64,000 bases of DNA from Lenzites betulinus (lineage: Eukaryota; Basidiomycota; Agaricomycetes; Polyporales; Polyporaceae). The DNA is taken from the NCBI GenBank assembly GCA_022264855.1, contig JABYQU010000046.1:186001-250000 (forward strand), read 5' to 3'. The position numbers and the translations under genes were made by a program. The notes under the pieces are model-generated. The model worked only from the letters and a program-made list of their open reading frames with translations, was not told the DNA's origin and did no database searches. Positions 24,243 through 37,572 of this stretch are shown here, piece after piece (the first letter of the stretch is position 1; every line of letters begins with the position of its first letter).

Positions 24243-25989
24243 ATGTCTTCTTCAGGGTATGACGACGCTGTTATCGTGGCGTGGAGGACCAGTTCGTGAG
24301 TACGATGCCATAAATCAGGATAGCTCCTGCGGTTGCTTAACAATTCCATGTACAGACAAAACATTGCGTGGACTGTCATCGCTACAGGGGGTGAGTCGAG
24401 CTACATGTCGCCTAATGCATGCAGTTCATGGGCCACAGCTCTTGCTAATTTTCCAATTAACTCAGCGCTCCAGGTTTACGACTATACGATATGCTATCGC
24501 AGGGAGCATGACCTGTTCTGGATATATCCACCCACTACTGCATCAGTACTGTATTTCGTCAACCGATACTCAGGCTTGGTGCGGGCTCTGTATTATATCA
24601 TACTGGAACTCACTGCAGACCCTCCTCACACGGTCAAGGTATGTCCACACTTTCTACATTTTCTTCTGTTTGCTCACATACTGGTAGAGGTGATGTCCAG
24701 TTTTCGATTTGCAGTGATGGCGGCGTCACTGATAAGTGGATTGCTCGACATAGCTGCATTGCGAGTTGGTATATATCCTACGTGTTTGATCTGACCCCCC
24801 TTTTACCTGCCGCTGGTAACTCTGAGTTCTTCTATGAATCAGTAGGCGTTTTGCTGACGACATTTCAGTTTTCTCATGTCTGCGTACGTATGCTTTGACC
24901 CAACACGTCACCTTAGCGACATTGGTGTTGGTGCTCTCGCTGGCGCCTTTCGTGGTCAATTGGGTAGGCTTTTCACTATACTTGCCGTGAAAGGTATATT
25001 GAGAACACTGTGTAGACGGGCCATACATGGGGAACCTCGTTCTCGATAGATCCTGTCTTCGGCTGTCTCACGGATCTAGCGGTCACTCCCGAGATTGCCA
25101 AAATGTAAGTGAAACCCCAGGTCATTGGCTCGCAATATATGCTTATCGCCGCCTGTGTTGTAGTTGTAAGCTTGGATGCTTCTCATTGGGACAGCTATCT
25201 CATACGCTACACACCACCAGTCACGACAACGGCTCGTCTTCCTCTACTTGTTGCCGATCTCATCATCGTCATCGTTACCTGGATGAAGACCTATGAGCTT
25301 GGAAGGTCTGCGAAGAGCTTTGGCATAACCTCCTTGGCTGGTGTACTGTTTCTGAACGGTCAGTGTCATTTATCGGTCATTCACAATCATACACCCTCAG
25401 GCTTACTGTTGTGAACGTTATAGGCAATATCTACGCAATGTATGTTCACTCTTCGTCTAGCGCAGGTACAAGTGAGCTGATTTTCGCGGAACAGAACATC
25501 GTTGATGATGAATATCGCCCATTTTACGCTCACGATGCTCTCGGTACGTTAGCCATCGGGCTGCAATATCGAGCAACACTCTTACATGAAGGTATCCTCC
25601 TGTAGACCTTCGGCGCCGAAGCACTAGACGGATATTCTAGCTACTTCAGCAAAATAATTGATCCGTACGTGGCAGGCCATCGGGCGAGCGTGTACGCTTC
25701 TAACCATATGAAACGGCTCTTATGACCATGCAGCTTGACAGGGGTATTGGTTTCCTGGTTTTTGCTGGACTTGCAGGAAGCAGCCGCGGACCAAAGGCAG
25801 CCACATTCGTATAACTCCACCAGCACGATCAGATTTGACCGTATGATCGGCTCGCTTGCCGCCTCCCTCCCTGGGCCACTATCGGACGAGGCGGGAGCAT
25901 CTGACTGGAACTTGGCGCAAGACGACACAGACGACTTGAATATAGGCAGAGAGTCGGAGGCTGGAGCCCACACTGGCAGTACTGCTTGA
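24243..25989 (+). CDS. DUF6533-type seven-helix membrane protein
   Basis: Member of a very large mushroom family of predicted seven-helix membrane proteins with an N-terminal DUF6533 motif, of unknown function. From ATG 24243 (MSSSGYDDAVIVAWRTS) short exons splice to QNIAWTVIATG, then VYDYTICYRREHDLFW, the DUF6533 core, then LYFVNRYSGLVRALYYIIL. Further helices follow (VTLATLVLVLSLAPFVVNW; LIAACVVVV; ADLIIVIVTWMKTYELG). The last exon has LTGVLVSWFLLDLQEA, the usual final helix, and then a soluble tail with FDRMIGSLAASL and acidic residues, ending TGSTA at 25989. Eight or more introns make exact exon edges uncertain. No enzyme motif is visible. Confidence 0.75.
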
Positions 25990-26406
25990 ATCGATGTTAT
26001 TAGCGCATAGATCGTAATATTACTGTAGTTCTAGTAGTACGTGCACGGTATTAAAACCTTTCTGCGCCCTGGTAGTCGACGTTAGTCGCATTAGCAGTTC
26101 TATGACTTCTACAAGTGTGGCGGAAAGAATATGGAGAAAGTGACATCAAATAGGTATGGACGGCTTAGTACTAAGTACACCGTGGTTACTATGCTAGTGT
26201 ACCCGCATTAGTCAATCCGCGCGTAAGCGCTTAAGCACGCGGCTGCAAGCGCCCTTTACACTCTAGCTTCAAACCGTGACTTCTCCGCTTCGAGCCTCTT
26301 GAGCTTCCAGTCTTATACCCAGCGGATGTCTAGGACAGGCTACTATTGAAGCTTTCTGAAGCACCATCATCTCCTGCTGGTGTAGCCGGTGCTACGCGCA
26401 ACTGCA
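25990..26406. other. Intergenic, promoter of VPS15
   Basis: 417 bp between the DUF6533 stop and the VPS15 start. No repeat or RNA gene recognised. Confidence 0.5.
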
Positions 26407-29400
26407 ATGGGCAACGCGCAATCCTTGACGCGAACGAGCGGCGCGCTCGATTCATTTGTGACAGAACTTGGTGGTGATATAGTCTACGAGAGAAGGTGCA
26501 ATGCTTGGAGCTCCTGTTCTGGTGAAATTACTTACGAAAGCTCCCAGTCTTGGCTCCGCCCGTTTCTTGAAGACCGTCGAGTGCCGCCACAAGAATGGGT
26601 ACCTTGTAGCGAAGATCTTCATCAAGCCTGACCCGGGTCTGAGCCTCAGGAAGTACCATAGGAGACTCAAGAGTACGTCCTGCCTTCTGGTTCAGTATGT
26701 AAAGCGGACCTGACACATGGCAGTCGAGCGCGAAGCTCTAGCGGATATTCCAAACGTGTATGGGTATCAAAGCTTTGTGGAAACGGACAAAGCCGGATAT
26801 GTCATCCGACAGTGGGTGGCTAGTAATCTGTACGACCGCATTAGGTGAGGAGACTCGTTCAGCTGTTCTTGCAACCTTCTCAATGTTCTTCCAGCACACG
26901 GCCATTCCTCAGCCATGTGGAGAAGAAGTGGATTGCATTCCAGATTTTGAACGCGTTGCGCGACGCCCGCAACCGGAAAGTTTCTCATGGCGACATCAAG
27001 TCCGAGAATATCTTGGTGACGTCGTGGAACTGGGTATACGTCTCGGACTTCGCGTCGTACAAACCGACGTTCCTGCCCCTCGATGACCCTTCCGACTTCT
27101 CATTTTTCTTCGACACTTCCGGTCGGCGGTCCTGTTATATTGCCCCTGAGCGATTCTACACCGCCAGCGACAATCCTGATATAAGTGCAAAGAAGTCGCG
27201 TCTGGCTGTAGAAGATACAGAGGGTCGTAGAGATGGTAAAGTGACGGAGGCGATGGATTGCTTCAGCGTCGGCTGTGTCATTGCGGAACTCTTTTTGGAG
27301 GGGAAGCCCCTTTTCACACTTAGCGAGCTATTCAAGTATCGTGAAGGTGATCTGAAGCTGGACACGCAGCTTGGCGCCGTTGAGGAGGAAGGCGTGCGGG
27401 TAGGTGGTTACTCCGCTGGACTGCATGGGTGTATGCTGAACTCTGCCGCGTCCAGGATCTTATCAAGCAAATGGTTGGCATCGACCCCGCAACACGGCCG
27501 ACTTTCGACACGCTCCTCCACACGTCGCGTGGAACTGTCTTTCCAGAATGTTTTTACTCGTTCCTGCACAATTATGTCTATTCGATCAACGAGGTGAACG
27601 CTCCAGCGTTATTCTCCAACACTCAAGGCCCTCCTGCTACCCCCGTTAGCGCAGTACCGTCAGCGCAAAGACCAGCCGGACATGTTGGAGCAACCGTTGC
27701 CGCTTTGAATGGCGACTCCCCAAACGATCCCCTTCCTAGCGACTCTGACCATCGCATGGAGCGGATATGGGCAGATTATGAAAGCGTCGAGCCTTACCTT
27801 GTTAGCGATACGGTTGAAGAAACCGTAATGGATGTCAAGGTGGATTATACACCCCAGATTATCTCATCGCGGCCGTTCCATGTAGGATACTTCTATCTAC
27901 TCTGGTTACCAAATCCTGAGTCCTTAGCAGGATGTACTTCCGATCGAGCTCAATATTCCGAATCGCGAAAGCAAGCTTCACAGCGCCTGGTCTACACGCC
28001 AACGCGCTGCAGCGGAAGGTCTGGCAATTCTGTTCTGGCCGTTCAATCGCAGCTGACGTAGTGCCTAGATGGCCCTGCCCTCATCATTCTGTCGCTCATA
28101 TGCGCAAATATACGGAACTGCTACTTGCCCAGCTCGAAAGTCCGCGCACTGGACGTCTTCCTTGCGCTCTCCGCTCACCTTACTGACGAAGCAAAGCTCG
28201 ATCGGATGGTTCCGTATATTGTCGACCTCCTCCACGACGACGCCGCGATCGTCCGTGCGTCCGCGCTCCGGACGCTCATGCAGGTCCTGATGCTTGTGGC
28301 GGTCATCACGCCGTCGAACGCGGCCATCTTCCCCGAGTACATTATTCCTGCCATCGCACATCTTGTGCGGGACCCTGAAGTCATGGTTCGGTGCATGTAT
28401 GCACAAATCATCGTACCCCTTGCGGATACTGCCGTGCGCTATCTGGAGATGGGTCAAGCGCTGAAGGCACATGGGACGTACAAACTATCTCCGGATACAC
28501 AAGAATACGACGAAGCACACTTCGAGGTATGTGTTACCGGTTGTCGAAAGTTGCGAGCTACATCTGATCAGTGGTTGAAGGTATCCTATGACGCCAGCAT
28601 GAACGACCTACAGAACAGCATCCAGGAACATCTTTCTGCGCTGCTTGTAGACCCTTCTAGCGTGGTGAAGCGTGCGGTGCTCCACAACATCTCGTCACTT
28701 TGCATCTTCCTCGGTCGCCAGAAAACGAACGACGTTCTCCTCAGTCATATGATTACGTATCTTAATGACCGAGACTGGCTTCTGCGGTATGCGTTCTTTG
28801 ACAGCATAGTAGACGTGGCCGCATGTGCAGGGGGGCGCAGTCTCGAGGAGTATATCCTGCCGCTCATGATCCAAGCACTGTCCGGTGAGTTGCTGAGCTT
28901 AGAAGACGAGTATGAGTCGTGCTGATCATCTGCGGATACCTCAGACGTGGAGGAGACGGTCGTAGCGAAAGTCCTGGCTTCGTTGACCAACCTGTGCGAA
29001 TTGGGGCTGTTTCAGAAGATGCGTATCTGGGAGCTTATGAGCGCTACCCTTGGATTTATGTACCATCCGAACATCTGGATACGCCAAGGTAGGAGTCACC
29101 TCCGCACATAGTCACTGACGCGCCCAGAGTTGCTGACATGTAATGATAGGTGCGGCAGCGTTCATAGCCTCAGCTGCGAAACATCTCCCGCCGAGTGATG
29201 TGTGGTGTATACTTTATCCGTCGCTCCGACACTTCCTGCGCTCGGATGTGCAGGACGTAGACGAGAAGAGTCTGCTCTTGGCGATGAAACACTCGCTCTC
29301 GCGACAGGTCTTTGATGCCGCGGTCCAGTGGGCAATGAAGGCTGACAAGACGTCGTTCTGGCGATCCCACCGTACTGCGAAGATCGAGTCACCCCGTGAG

Positions 29401-32143
29401 AGCATGGCTACGGTGCGACAGTCCGGGGGTGCTGCCTCTCGTGCCCGATCCGAAGAGTGTGTATCTCTCCGTCCTAGTGTGCAGTAACTGGAAGAGCTGA
29501 TTGAAGTACAGAGATGAGACTCAGCTTGCGAAGTTGCAGCAACTAGGCATGACCTCCGTAGAGGAGGCTAAGTTGATGGCGATGAAGGATTACGTTCTCA
29601 AACTTGCCAGGGCAATCTCGAGGTAATTTAGTAACCTCTTTCCTTTTATATGATCTTCTGATAGTCCTTCAGCTTCGCATCTCGGATCCTCGTCGAGGTC
29701 GAATCTGACGCGCTCAAGACAACAAGTACCATCGAATTGCAGAAGCTTGGCGTCGTTCCTCAAACTGTCTTCTTGCGCGCTCCAGAATCCGAAGGACGTT
29801 CTTCTCGACTGTCAACACATAGGTCATCCTCTGATTTCTTCGTCCGGTCGCCGGGGACGCCACGGACAACCCGTACACTGAGCATCGATCAGGGACCGAC
29901 CTCGGCTGGTGCGCCGTTCGAGGATCTCCGGCGCCGCCTGGCCATCATCAACGGCTCAGGCAGCTCCCTTCCAGTACCTGGCTCACGCGAGCCTCGTAGC
30001 CCTCTCCCTCATCCCCTGTCCATAGACACGAATGCGTTGCACGCACCAACATCCTCGGATGTACCGCCAGGATTTGAGCGCCCAGGCAGCCCGGCCGAGT
30101 CGACTGTATCGACTACGAACTCATCTGCTTTTCGCGCTATGCATCGTTTCCCTATCAGCGGCGAAGGACAGAAGGCAGCACCCGCGATCGGTTCCTCCAA
30201 GGCGAGCGCGACGGGACTGCTGGAGGCTCACACGCAGATTCGTTCGGACTCCCCCTCGCATTCTGGGCGATCATCGCCAGTGTCTGTCGCCGGCACAGTT
30301 CGCGTGCAAGAGAAGCGTCCAGCCGTCGCTCCTATCTCTACATACGGTGAGATTCTTTTACCTTCGTGCGTCATGCAGTCCTTCTCAAATACGGGGGTCT
30401 AGATGGGCAAGAGGCCGGCATCAGCAATCTCTTGGAGCACCTATACCTCGATGATAACCGCGACCTGCAGAACGACTTCGGGCCTAAGGTTCACGAAGGA
30501 CCAATCCGTCGCCGGAACGCTGCCCGACACGCTAGCTTCATGGCCAGAGACGGAGCATCGCGTCGCCTCGAAGCTTCACTCATATCGCACTACAACTCCC
30601 ACTCGGATGCAATAACAGGGATGGCGGTATCTCCCGATCACATGTTCTTCGTATCGGCTTCGGACGACAAGACGGTCAAAGTATGGGACACCGCGCGCCT
30701 GGAGCGGAATGTGACAAGCAAGCCTCGGCATACGTATAATCAGCACCACGCACGCGTCAAGAGCGTCTGCATGCTCGACGGCGTGCATTGCTTCGCGAGC
30801 GCGGCTGAGGACGGCAGTTTGCACATCGTCCGTGTACATGTGAGCCAGAGTGGCCAACTCCCCAAGTACAGCAAGCTCCAAGTTATCCGCGAGCACAGAG
30901 TAGACACACCGGGCGAATACATCACTAGCATGGTGCATTATGCTACAGGTAGGACGCCGCCGCTCTCTGATAAGATCGTGCCCACTGATGTACTCGCAGA
31001 CACCTCGTCAAATTTGATCTACGCCACCACACATTCGGTCATCTCTATCGTCGATCTCAGGACGATGCGGATGCTACAACGGATGGAAAACCCGCGACAT
31101 CATGGCCCCATCACTTGCATCTGCTTAGACCGTAAACGGGCATGGGTGATATGCGGGACGTCTACTGGCATTCTCTCATTGTGGGACATCCGCTTCGGCA
31201 TCCTCATCAAGAGCTGGAGGGCAGGCCTTGGCTCGAAAGGCCGCAGTGGGCGCGTCCACCAGTGTCTCGTTCATCCTACCAAGGGCAAGGGCAAGTGGGT
31301 TGTCGTCGCGACAGAGACACCAAGAAACTCTTCGGAGAGCTCGTCAAGTACTATCCTTGAGGTCTGGGACATCGAGAGGACGGCGCTGGTCGAAACAGTC
31401 TCGGTACGGACTGCACACAATCCGTCGGAGGCTGTGGAAGAGCCGAAGGAAGTCAGCGTGGAGGAGGCCGAGGTGAACCCAGCTACCGCCATCGCTGCCC
31501 TCGTACGGGCACGCCAAGAGGGTGGGTCTTTGGACTCGACTGCTCGACGGGGAGGAATCGTCGGCAACGATGCTACACGCAGTGAAGTGCCGCTCCCGCC
31601 CTCGCCCGACGTCCGCGCGGTCGTCGCAGGGTCCGAGTTCGGCGGACATACAGTCCTCCACCGATCCCATATGGCGGAGCCCGACAGCAAATCTGCAGCT
31701 CGACCCTCCGGTCGTGGCTTCCTGATCACTGGCTCCGAGGACTGCAAGCTTCGCTTCTGGGATCTCGGTCGTCCCGACCGATCCGTCGTGCTCAGTGGGT
31801 TGGAGGCCGACAATGAGAAACCGAGCTATAGGTTCGTTTTCTGTGGGCGTCCGCGATGCCGTGCTATAGGAACTGATATTATTTTTATAGCGTCATTCGT
31901 GCTGCTACGGGTAATGCGTCTTCGTATGTCGAGACGTGGATGACATCACCGTCGACACTCAGCAATAGGCCTCCACAACGCTTGTCGCTCATCAACCACA
32001 ATCAGCAGAATCTGCTGAAAGGACATCAAGATACCATCACTGCGATAGCATGCATCGATTCCCCTTTCCGAGGCGGTCTGGTCACTGCAGATCGAGCAGG
32101 CGTCATCAAGGTATGGAGGGTGGAGGCATTTGACTCGGCGTGA
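26407..32143 (+). CDS. VPS15: PI3-kinase regulatory subunit VPS15 (protein kinase fold, HEAT and WD40)
   Basis: Scaffold and regulatory subunit of the class III phosphatidylinositol 3-kinase Vps34, acting in autophagy and endosome sorting on membranes. Start chosen at 26407 because it gives MGNAQS, a classic N-myristoylation signal; an ATG six codons upstream would bury it. Kinase domain: SARFLKTVECRHK, VAKIFIKPD, HGDIKSENILVTSWNWVYVSDFASYKPTFLP (DFA instead of DFG, as usual in VPS15) and RRSCYIAPERFY. The middle has HEAT-like repeats (for example VKRAVLHNISSLCIFLGR; WIRQGAAAFIASAA). A Ser/Pro-rich linker leads into WD40 repeats at the C-terminus (SHSDAITGMAVSPDHMFFVS, SASDDKTVKVWD, GSEDCKLRFWDLGRPD, GHQDTITAIACIDSP, RAGVIKVWRVEAFDSA). 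TGA at 32141-32143. Full length, with about ten introns. Confidence 0.93.
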
Positions 32144-32404
32144 TCCATGGAGTCTCGGAAGTAACAGATTGGTATAATATGTATGATACTTATCTTATTG
32201 CTCTTGTGTACTAATTTCGCAGTATTGCTTCAAACGTGTCTGAACATTCAGCAGCCGCTCAGTCGAAGAGCTCGGGAAAGGTAGACCCGGCGCACGGCCA
32301 AAGTTTCAGACTAGATTAGATCGGTCACCTGGCCCGAATCCGGTATCTCTCACACCTTCAGGTACTACACTCGCTATCCTTTTCAAGGTCCTCCACCATC
32401 CACC

Positions 32405-34464
32405 ATGTCTTCGGGTTTTTGGCAGCCTGACGAGAACGTAGGCAGTGCGGAGCTGCAAAACGGTCCTTTTTACAGACCCGATTTCCTTGACGCCGTGAAG
32501 TCCGCTATCACGGCGCTTGATCAGGACTTGTACAACTTGAGCCGCGATATTCACGGTGCGCAATACTAGTACTACGCCGCTGCAGAAGAGCACTGAAACG
32601 CTACCATACTTAACAGAGCATCCAGAAACTCGTTTCGAGGAGCGGTATGTATGTAGCATAGCTTACTGATGAGAGCAGACACTGAGAGTGAACTGGTTCA
32701 CAGTCATGCTCACGACGTCCTCACGGCTTTCATGGAGAAACAAGGGTTTCAAGTGACCCGGAAATACCTCCTAGAAACCGCTTGGGTTGCGAAGTACTCG
32801 CGCGGAAGCGGCGGTCGCGTGCTTGGAGTCAACTCTGAAATGGATGCTCTCCCGGGTATTGGACACGCATGTGGTCACAATATGATCGCCATTTCCGGGG
32901 TCGCTGTAGCATGCGGCGTGAAAGCCGCCCTAGACAAATTCGACATATCAGGGACCGTGGTGCTTCTTGGGACACCAGGTATATCATTCGATTTGGTGTT
33001 ATCGGTCGGTGTGTTACTCACGAACGCGATTCAGGTGAAGAAGGAGGCGCAGGCAAAGCCATTCTCCTCGAACGTGGGGCGTACGAAGGGCTGGACGCAT
33101 GCTTGATGTATTGTGCAGAGTATTTTGTGAAGTGACTATCATACTTATATTCTCTAACGACAGGTGTCACCCCGCTCCTGGTCCTCCGTTTTCCGCCAGT
33201 TTGAGCAGCTGTCTCGCTCGACAACGCATCGATGTTGAGTTCCATGGACACACGTGAGCGTAAGCCTTTTATATAACCACACGTCCTACCCAACCGTCTG
33301 CAGAGCACATGCTGCCTTGTCTCCCTGGGAGGGTCAGAATGCTCTCGACGCTGCGGTACTAGCATACACCAACATATCCGTCCTTCGGCAGCAGCTGAAG
33401 CCGACCCATCGCGTGCATGGCATATTCGAAGGGAGAGACTGGACGCCCAACAGTATGTCGTAACTGCCTTGCGACATGCCATTGACACTCACCATATGCG
33501 CAGTCATTCCCGATTATGCCAAAATGATGTATGGCCCGTTGTCTTGTCCGTTATCATCACACTCTGAATGTTACCCTGTATAGATGGTACGTGCGTGCCC
33601 CTACTCGACCGGAGGTCGACGTTGCGGTCAAACGCATCAAGGCTTGCTTCGAGTATGTCACTTCCGCGCTTTTGGACGATGAATTTGCTAAAACGCCTTG
33701 CAGGGGTGCAGCCCTCGCCACGGGCTGTCGCGCCCAGATTGACATGGGTAACGGCACGTTCGAGCTGAGGCAGAACAAAGCCCTCAGTGAGCAATCATGT
33801 TCAAACACCTAAAAGAGACAGCGCCGACTGATCGAGTATCGCAGGCGATGAATTCGCGGATGTGTTCTCGAAAACATCGGGTCCCATTGACTTCGAATAT
33901 GGGATCGCCCATGCATCGACAGACTTTGTAAGCTGCCTCGCATTTGCCGATATATAAGCTTACCGAGTCCGACCGCAGGGGAACGTTACTTATGGTCAGC
34001 CGATTCGAACGAATTGATGCAAAGTTACTGATGAGGATGTTCCACTTACAGCTTTGCCTGCCATTCACCCCTCATTCGGTACGTACACAGAGTAATAGAC
34101 GCAGGCAGAAAGGCGACCTAACTCGGCGTACGACATAGCGATCCCCACAAGCGGCGGGAATCATACCACAGCTTTCACCGACGCTGCCGCGACAAAGGAG
34201 GCTCACAAAGCGTGCTTGAGCATCTCACAAGCTCTCGCTGCGACTGGTCTACGCCTCTTGACGGACGATGGATTCTTCGACAAGGTGCTTACCATTTAGT
34301 ATGTTGTGCTGACGCTTTCAGCTGATATCTGTCGCAGGTGCGCGAGACCTTCGCGGAGGATGTTCGCGCTCGAGAGAAGGAAAGCGAGATTGTGAAGGTG
34401 CGTACCGATGGTATCGCAACTTTAGGCGCCTCTAACGCGTCCTTCGTGCTGGAACAGTCCTGAA
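32405..34464 (+). CDS. M20-family metallopeptidase/amidohydrolase (PM20D2-like)
   Basis: Zinc-dependent amidohydrolase of the M20 peptidase family, close in style to PM20D2-type dipeptide hydrolases and bacterial aminobenzoyl-glutamate hydrolase. Start [13 protein letters not shown] at 32405. Metal-binding landmarks: [20 protein letters not shown] (aspartate and histidines), then [18 protein letters not shown] (catalytic and metal glutamates) across an intron, then [12 protein letters not shown]. The dimerisation domain holds [23 protein letters not shown]. The C-terminal part has [14 protein letters not shown] and [12 protein letters not shown]. The frame ends ESEIVKS at TGA 34462-34464 after a last intron. 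About eight introns. A cytosolic enzyme, substrate uncertain. Confidence 0.87.
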
Positions 34465-34830
34465 AGCTGTCTCACAATAAATCAAGATGACGTATGATGC
34501 AAATGAAATGCAAATAGCGTGCAAAGAGCCTTCGTCAAGCATATCATGGGATACTGCAACGACGGCCAGGGAGTTCAGCCGCTATGACCACTGGTACAAC
34601 TCCCTGGGCGCGCGTGGGTCATGAGACGAACATTCTCGGGTCGTTTCCCATGTGGGGTGCCGACGGGGCTTCGGAAGCGTACCTGTCTATAACGCGCTAA
34701 GCCCTGTTCCCGTGAGCATGAAATAGGCCGCCCGTAACCTATAAGACAGCCATGAGACAATGTTGCAGCGTGCGCTCGTGCCCTCGCATCGCTCGCGGTT
34801 TCAGAACAGAGGGAAAGTCCTTCGTTCGCT
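34465..34830. other. Intergenic, no gene seen
   Basis: 366 bp between peptidase stop and P450 start. Nothing recognised beyond expected promoter space. Confidence 0.5.
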
Positions 34831-37143
34831 ATGATCTCACTTCCGCTCAACGAGATAACTGTCAATGTCTGGCTGCTATCGCTAAGCGTCGCCGTGTACA
34901 TGCTCGTGAAACAGTATGTGCGCAAGAGGAATATGCCCCCTGGCCCGCGAGGGCTTCCCTTCATCGGGAATAAACACCAAGTTCCGTCAATCAAGCCCTG
35001 GAGGAAGTTCGCTGAGTGGAGCAAGCAGTACGGTGTGCACACGTTTCTTTCTGTTTTTGTGTTTCTCTGAACTTATGCACCGTGGTACGTACCTGTAGGT
35101 CCAGTGGTATCAATTCACCTAGGCAGCACACCCGTGATAGGTATGAGCTTTAAGCGCGTGTAGGCGACGCCATTCATTTACTCGTCGATACTTGCAGTGC
35201 TCAGCACCGCGCAGGCAGCGTGGGACCTCCTTGAGAAGAGGTCCGAGATCTACTCGAGTCGCCCGCGGTTTGTTGTAGCGTGAGTTTTCAGGAGCACCAC
35301 TGCTGTGGTAGCATCGTTGCGCTGACTAGCGGGCTGAAGAGGCGAGATCCTGTCGGACAGCATGCGCGGGCTCATGCTTCCGTATGGCGAAGGTTGGCGG
35401 AAATGGCGCAAGGTACGCCTTCTTATTTCCTAATACTCTCAATCAGATTGAGACACAAGTTTAGGTGCTGCATACCGGATTCCACTCAAGGCGCGCGGAC
35501 ATGTACAATGAGATTCAGGCGCTGGAGTCCATCGTGCTCTTGCACGACCTCCTCACAGACCCCGGCGACTTTGAGCGCCATTTACAACGGTGCGGATTAT
35601 ACGCTGCAGGCCAGACGTCACTCTTAACGCGGGGCACTGACGTATCCACGGAGTAGGTTTGCGGCCAGTGTAGCAACGTTTGTTGCATATGGCCGGCGGG
35701 TCAAAAGCGTGGACGAATGGATTGTGAAGGAAAATATGGCAGCGATGGATTGTAGGTCTCCCAAAGAATCCAGGGGGAGCTCATATACTAATAGGTTATC
35801 TAGATTTGACCAGGTGAGCAAATAAGGTTTCGATACTGCGCGTATAACTGAGGGCGTGTGTGTCTGGCAGTGTGAAGTGCGTATCGTATGAGCGTTTTTG
35901 ACCCAAGGGGACGGCTAACGTTCTGCCTAGCATACCGGGAAAATATCTAGTGGAGTCGTGGCCGTGGCTTTTGAGACTCCCTGTAAGTGTACACTTAGCT
36001 CAACAAGCGACGCTGACCGATGATCATAGCGAGCTCTGCAATGGTTCCGACGTGAGCCAGAGGAGCATCGTCAAAGGGACATCAACCTCCTTACGCATCT
36101 CCTGGATGACGTGAAGACACGTATGGCGGAGGGAACGGCGCCCGACTGCCTGACTTCTCAGACTGTTGCAAATCAGTCAAAAAACGGCATGTCGGATTTG
36201 GAGATCGCGTACACGGTATCATCGCCGTTTGGTGCCGGTATCGAAACTGTACGTCATGTTCTTTGAATCTCTGCATGCGAGAAGGCTCATATCAACGCTT
36301 GCGTTATCGCAGACTGCCGGGACGTTATGCGTATTCTTCTGTTGGTGTCTCACAAGATGCAAGCCCCCTAATTCTCGCTGACACTCCGCCAGTGGCGATG
36401 CTTCACTTTCCAGATGTCATGCGGAAGGCGCAAGCAGAGTTGGACGAGGTCGTTGGGCTAGATCGTCTACCAGGGTATGAAGACCGAGACCGATTACCTT
36501 ACCTCAAAGCCATGATCAACGAGACGCTACGCTGGAGGCCAATCGCCGTACTTGGTGGCACGCCGCATGCCGTGACCGCTGATGACGAATATAACGGAGT
36601 GTGAGTCGCGGAACTCTGCAATATGAACGTTAGACTAACACATTCGACGACTTTTCTAGGTTCATACCAAAGGGCTCCACCGTATTTGCTCCTCTTGCGT
36701 AAGTGTTCCACTGGCATGATCGTCCTCCATCTCTGTTAAATATGCCTAGCGGGATCATGCACGACCCCGACATGTTCCCGTCTCCCGACGAGTTTCGTCC
36801 GGAGCGCTTCCTCGAGAGCTCAGATCCCCGCATGAAAGACTTCGACCTCCCTTTCGGATATGGGCGCCGAATCTGCGTCGGGATGCATCTCGCGCAGAAC
36901 TCGCTATTCATCTCCGTTGCGAGGCTATTGTGGGGCTTCGACATCCTCCCCGCGTTGGACGCAGCCGGAAATCCCGTGCTTCCGGACCCGTGGAACTTCA
37001 CAAATGGGTTCAACTCAAAGCCGATGAGCTTCCAGTGCCGAGTGAAGGTGAGGACGGCGGGGTTGGGGTCACGCATCGAGAGAGAGTGGGAACTTGGTGC
37101 GGCAGAGCGGCTGGAGAGGTGGAATACCGCGTCTCTCCGTTAG
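34831..37143 (+). CDS. Cytochrome P450, copy B
   Basis: ER heme monooxygenase of the type often labelled O-methylsterigmatocystin-oxidoreductase-like in mushrooms. Start MISLPLNEITVNVWLLSL at 34831 gives the anchor, followed by NMPPGPRGLPFIGNKHQ. Exons then give GPVVSIHLGSTPVI, AAWDLLEKRSEIYSSRPRF and WRKVLHTGFHSRRADMY. The I-helix motif GAGIETTAGT spans an intron at 36249. K-helix ExxR is in INETLRWRPIAVLGG, then DEFRPERFLESSD, and the heme loop is LPFGYGRRICVGMHLA. TAG at 37141-37143. Around twelve short introns. It is not closely related to copy A: the anchor, hinge and heme loop all differ. All catalytic motifs are present. Confidence 0.9.
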
Positions 37144-37283
37144 CGGTATCTACGTCGCAATATTTGTTAGGTACACCAGAGTAGTCGTCCAGAGGAGGCG
37201 AGATACTTATGCGACGATGAGACCTAGAACGAGATTTTGTTTGAAGTACTGATATAACGTTATAAAACGCAACACAATAAGAT

Positions 37284-37355
37284 GGGCAATTGGCACAGTG
37301 GTAGCGCGCACGCTTCGCATGCGTGAGGTCCAGGGTTCAATCCCCTGATTGTCCA
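37284..37355 (+). tRNA. tRNA-Ala (anticodon CGC)
   Basis: 72-nt cloverleaf. Acceptor GGGCAAT pairs with ATTGTCC (one G-T pair), discriminator A at 37355. D arm GCAC/GCGC with loop AGTGGTA (one A-C mismatch). Anticodon stem CACGC/GCGTG around loop TTCGCAT, giving anticodon CGC for the alanine codon GCG. T arm CAGGG/CCCTG around TTCAATC. No intron. It lies between the P450 and the J-protein genes. Confidence 0.93.
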
Positions 37356-37572
37356 ATGGTTTTGTCTCAGCGTTGCACAGAAGTACTTTATCTTGCGCAC
37401 CGATAATCTTTATGTTTGCAACCGATATGTGGCATTCGAAAGGGGATATGAGGGCGCGGATGAGAGAAGTAAATTGTCCCCGTATATAGGAGACGACGCA
37501 CGAAACATAGATACTGATACAACGTCTAGCCCCCAGAGCATATATGACGCCAAAGACACTTGGCGAAAAAGA

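Noticed and set aside
26389..26406. Earlier ATG for VPS15
   Set aside because: It would place six residues before MGNAQS and remove the N-terminal glycine needed for myristoylation, a conserved feature of the family.
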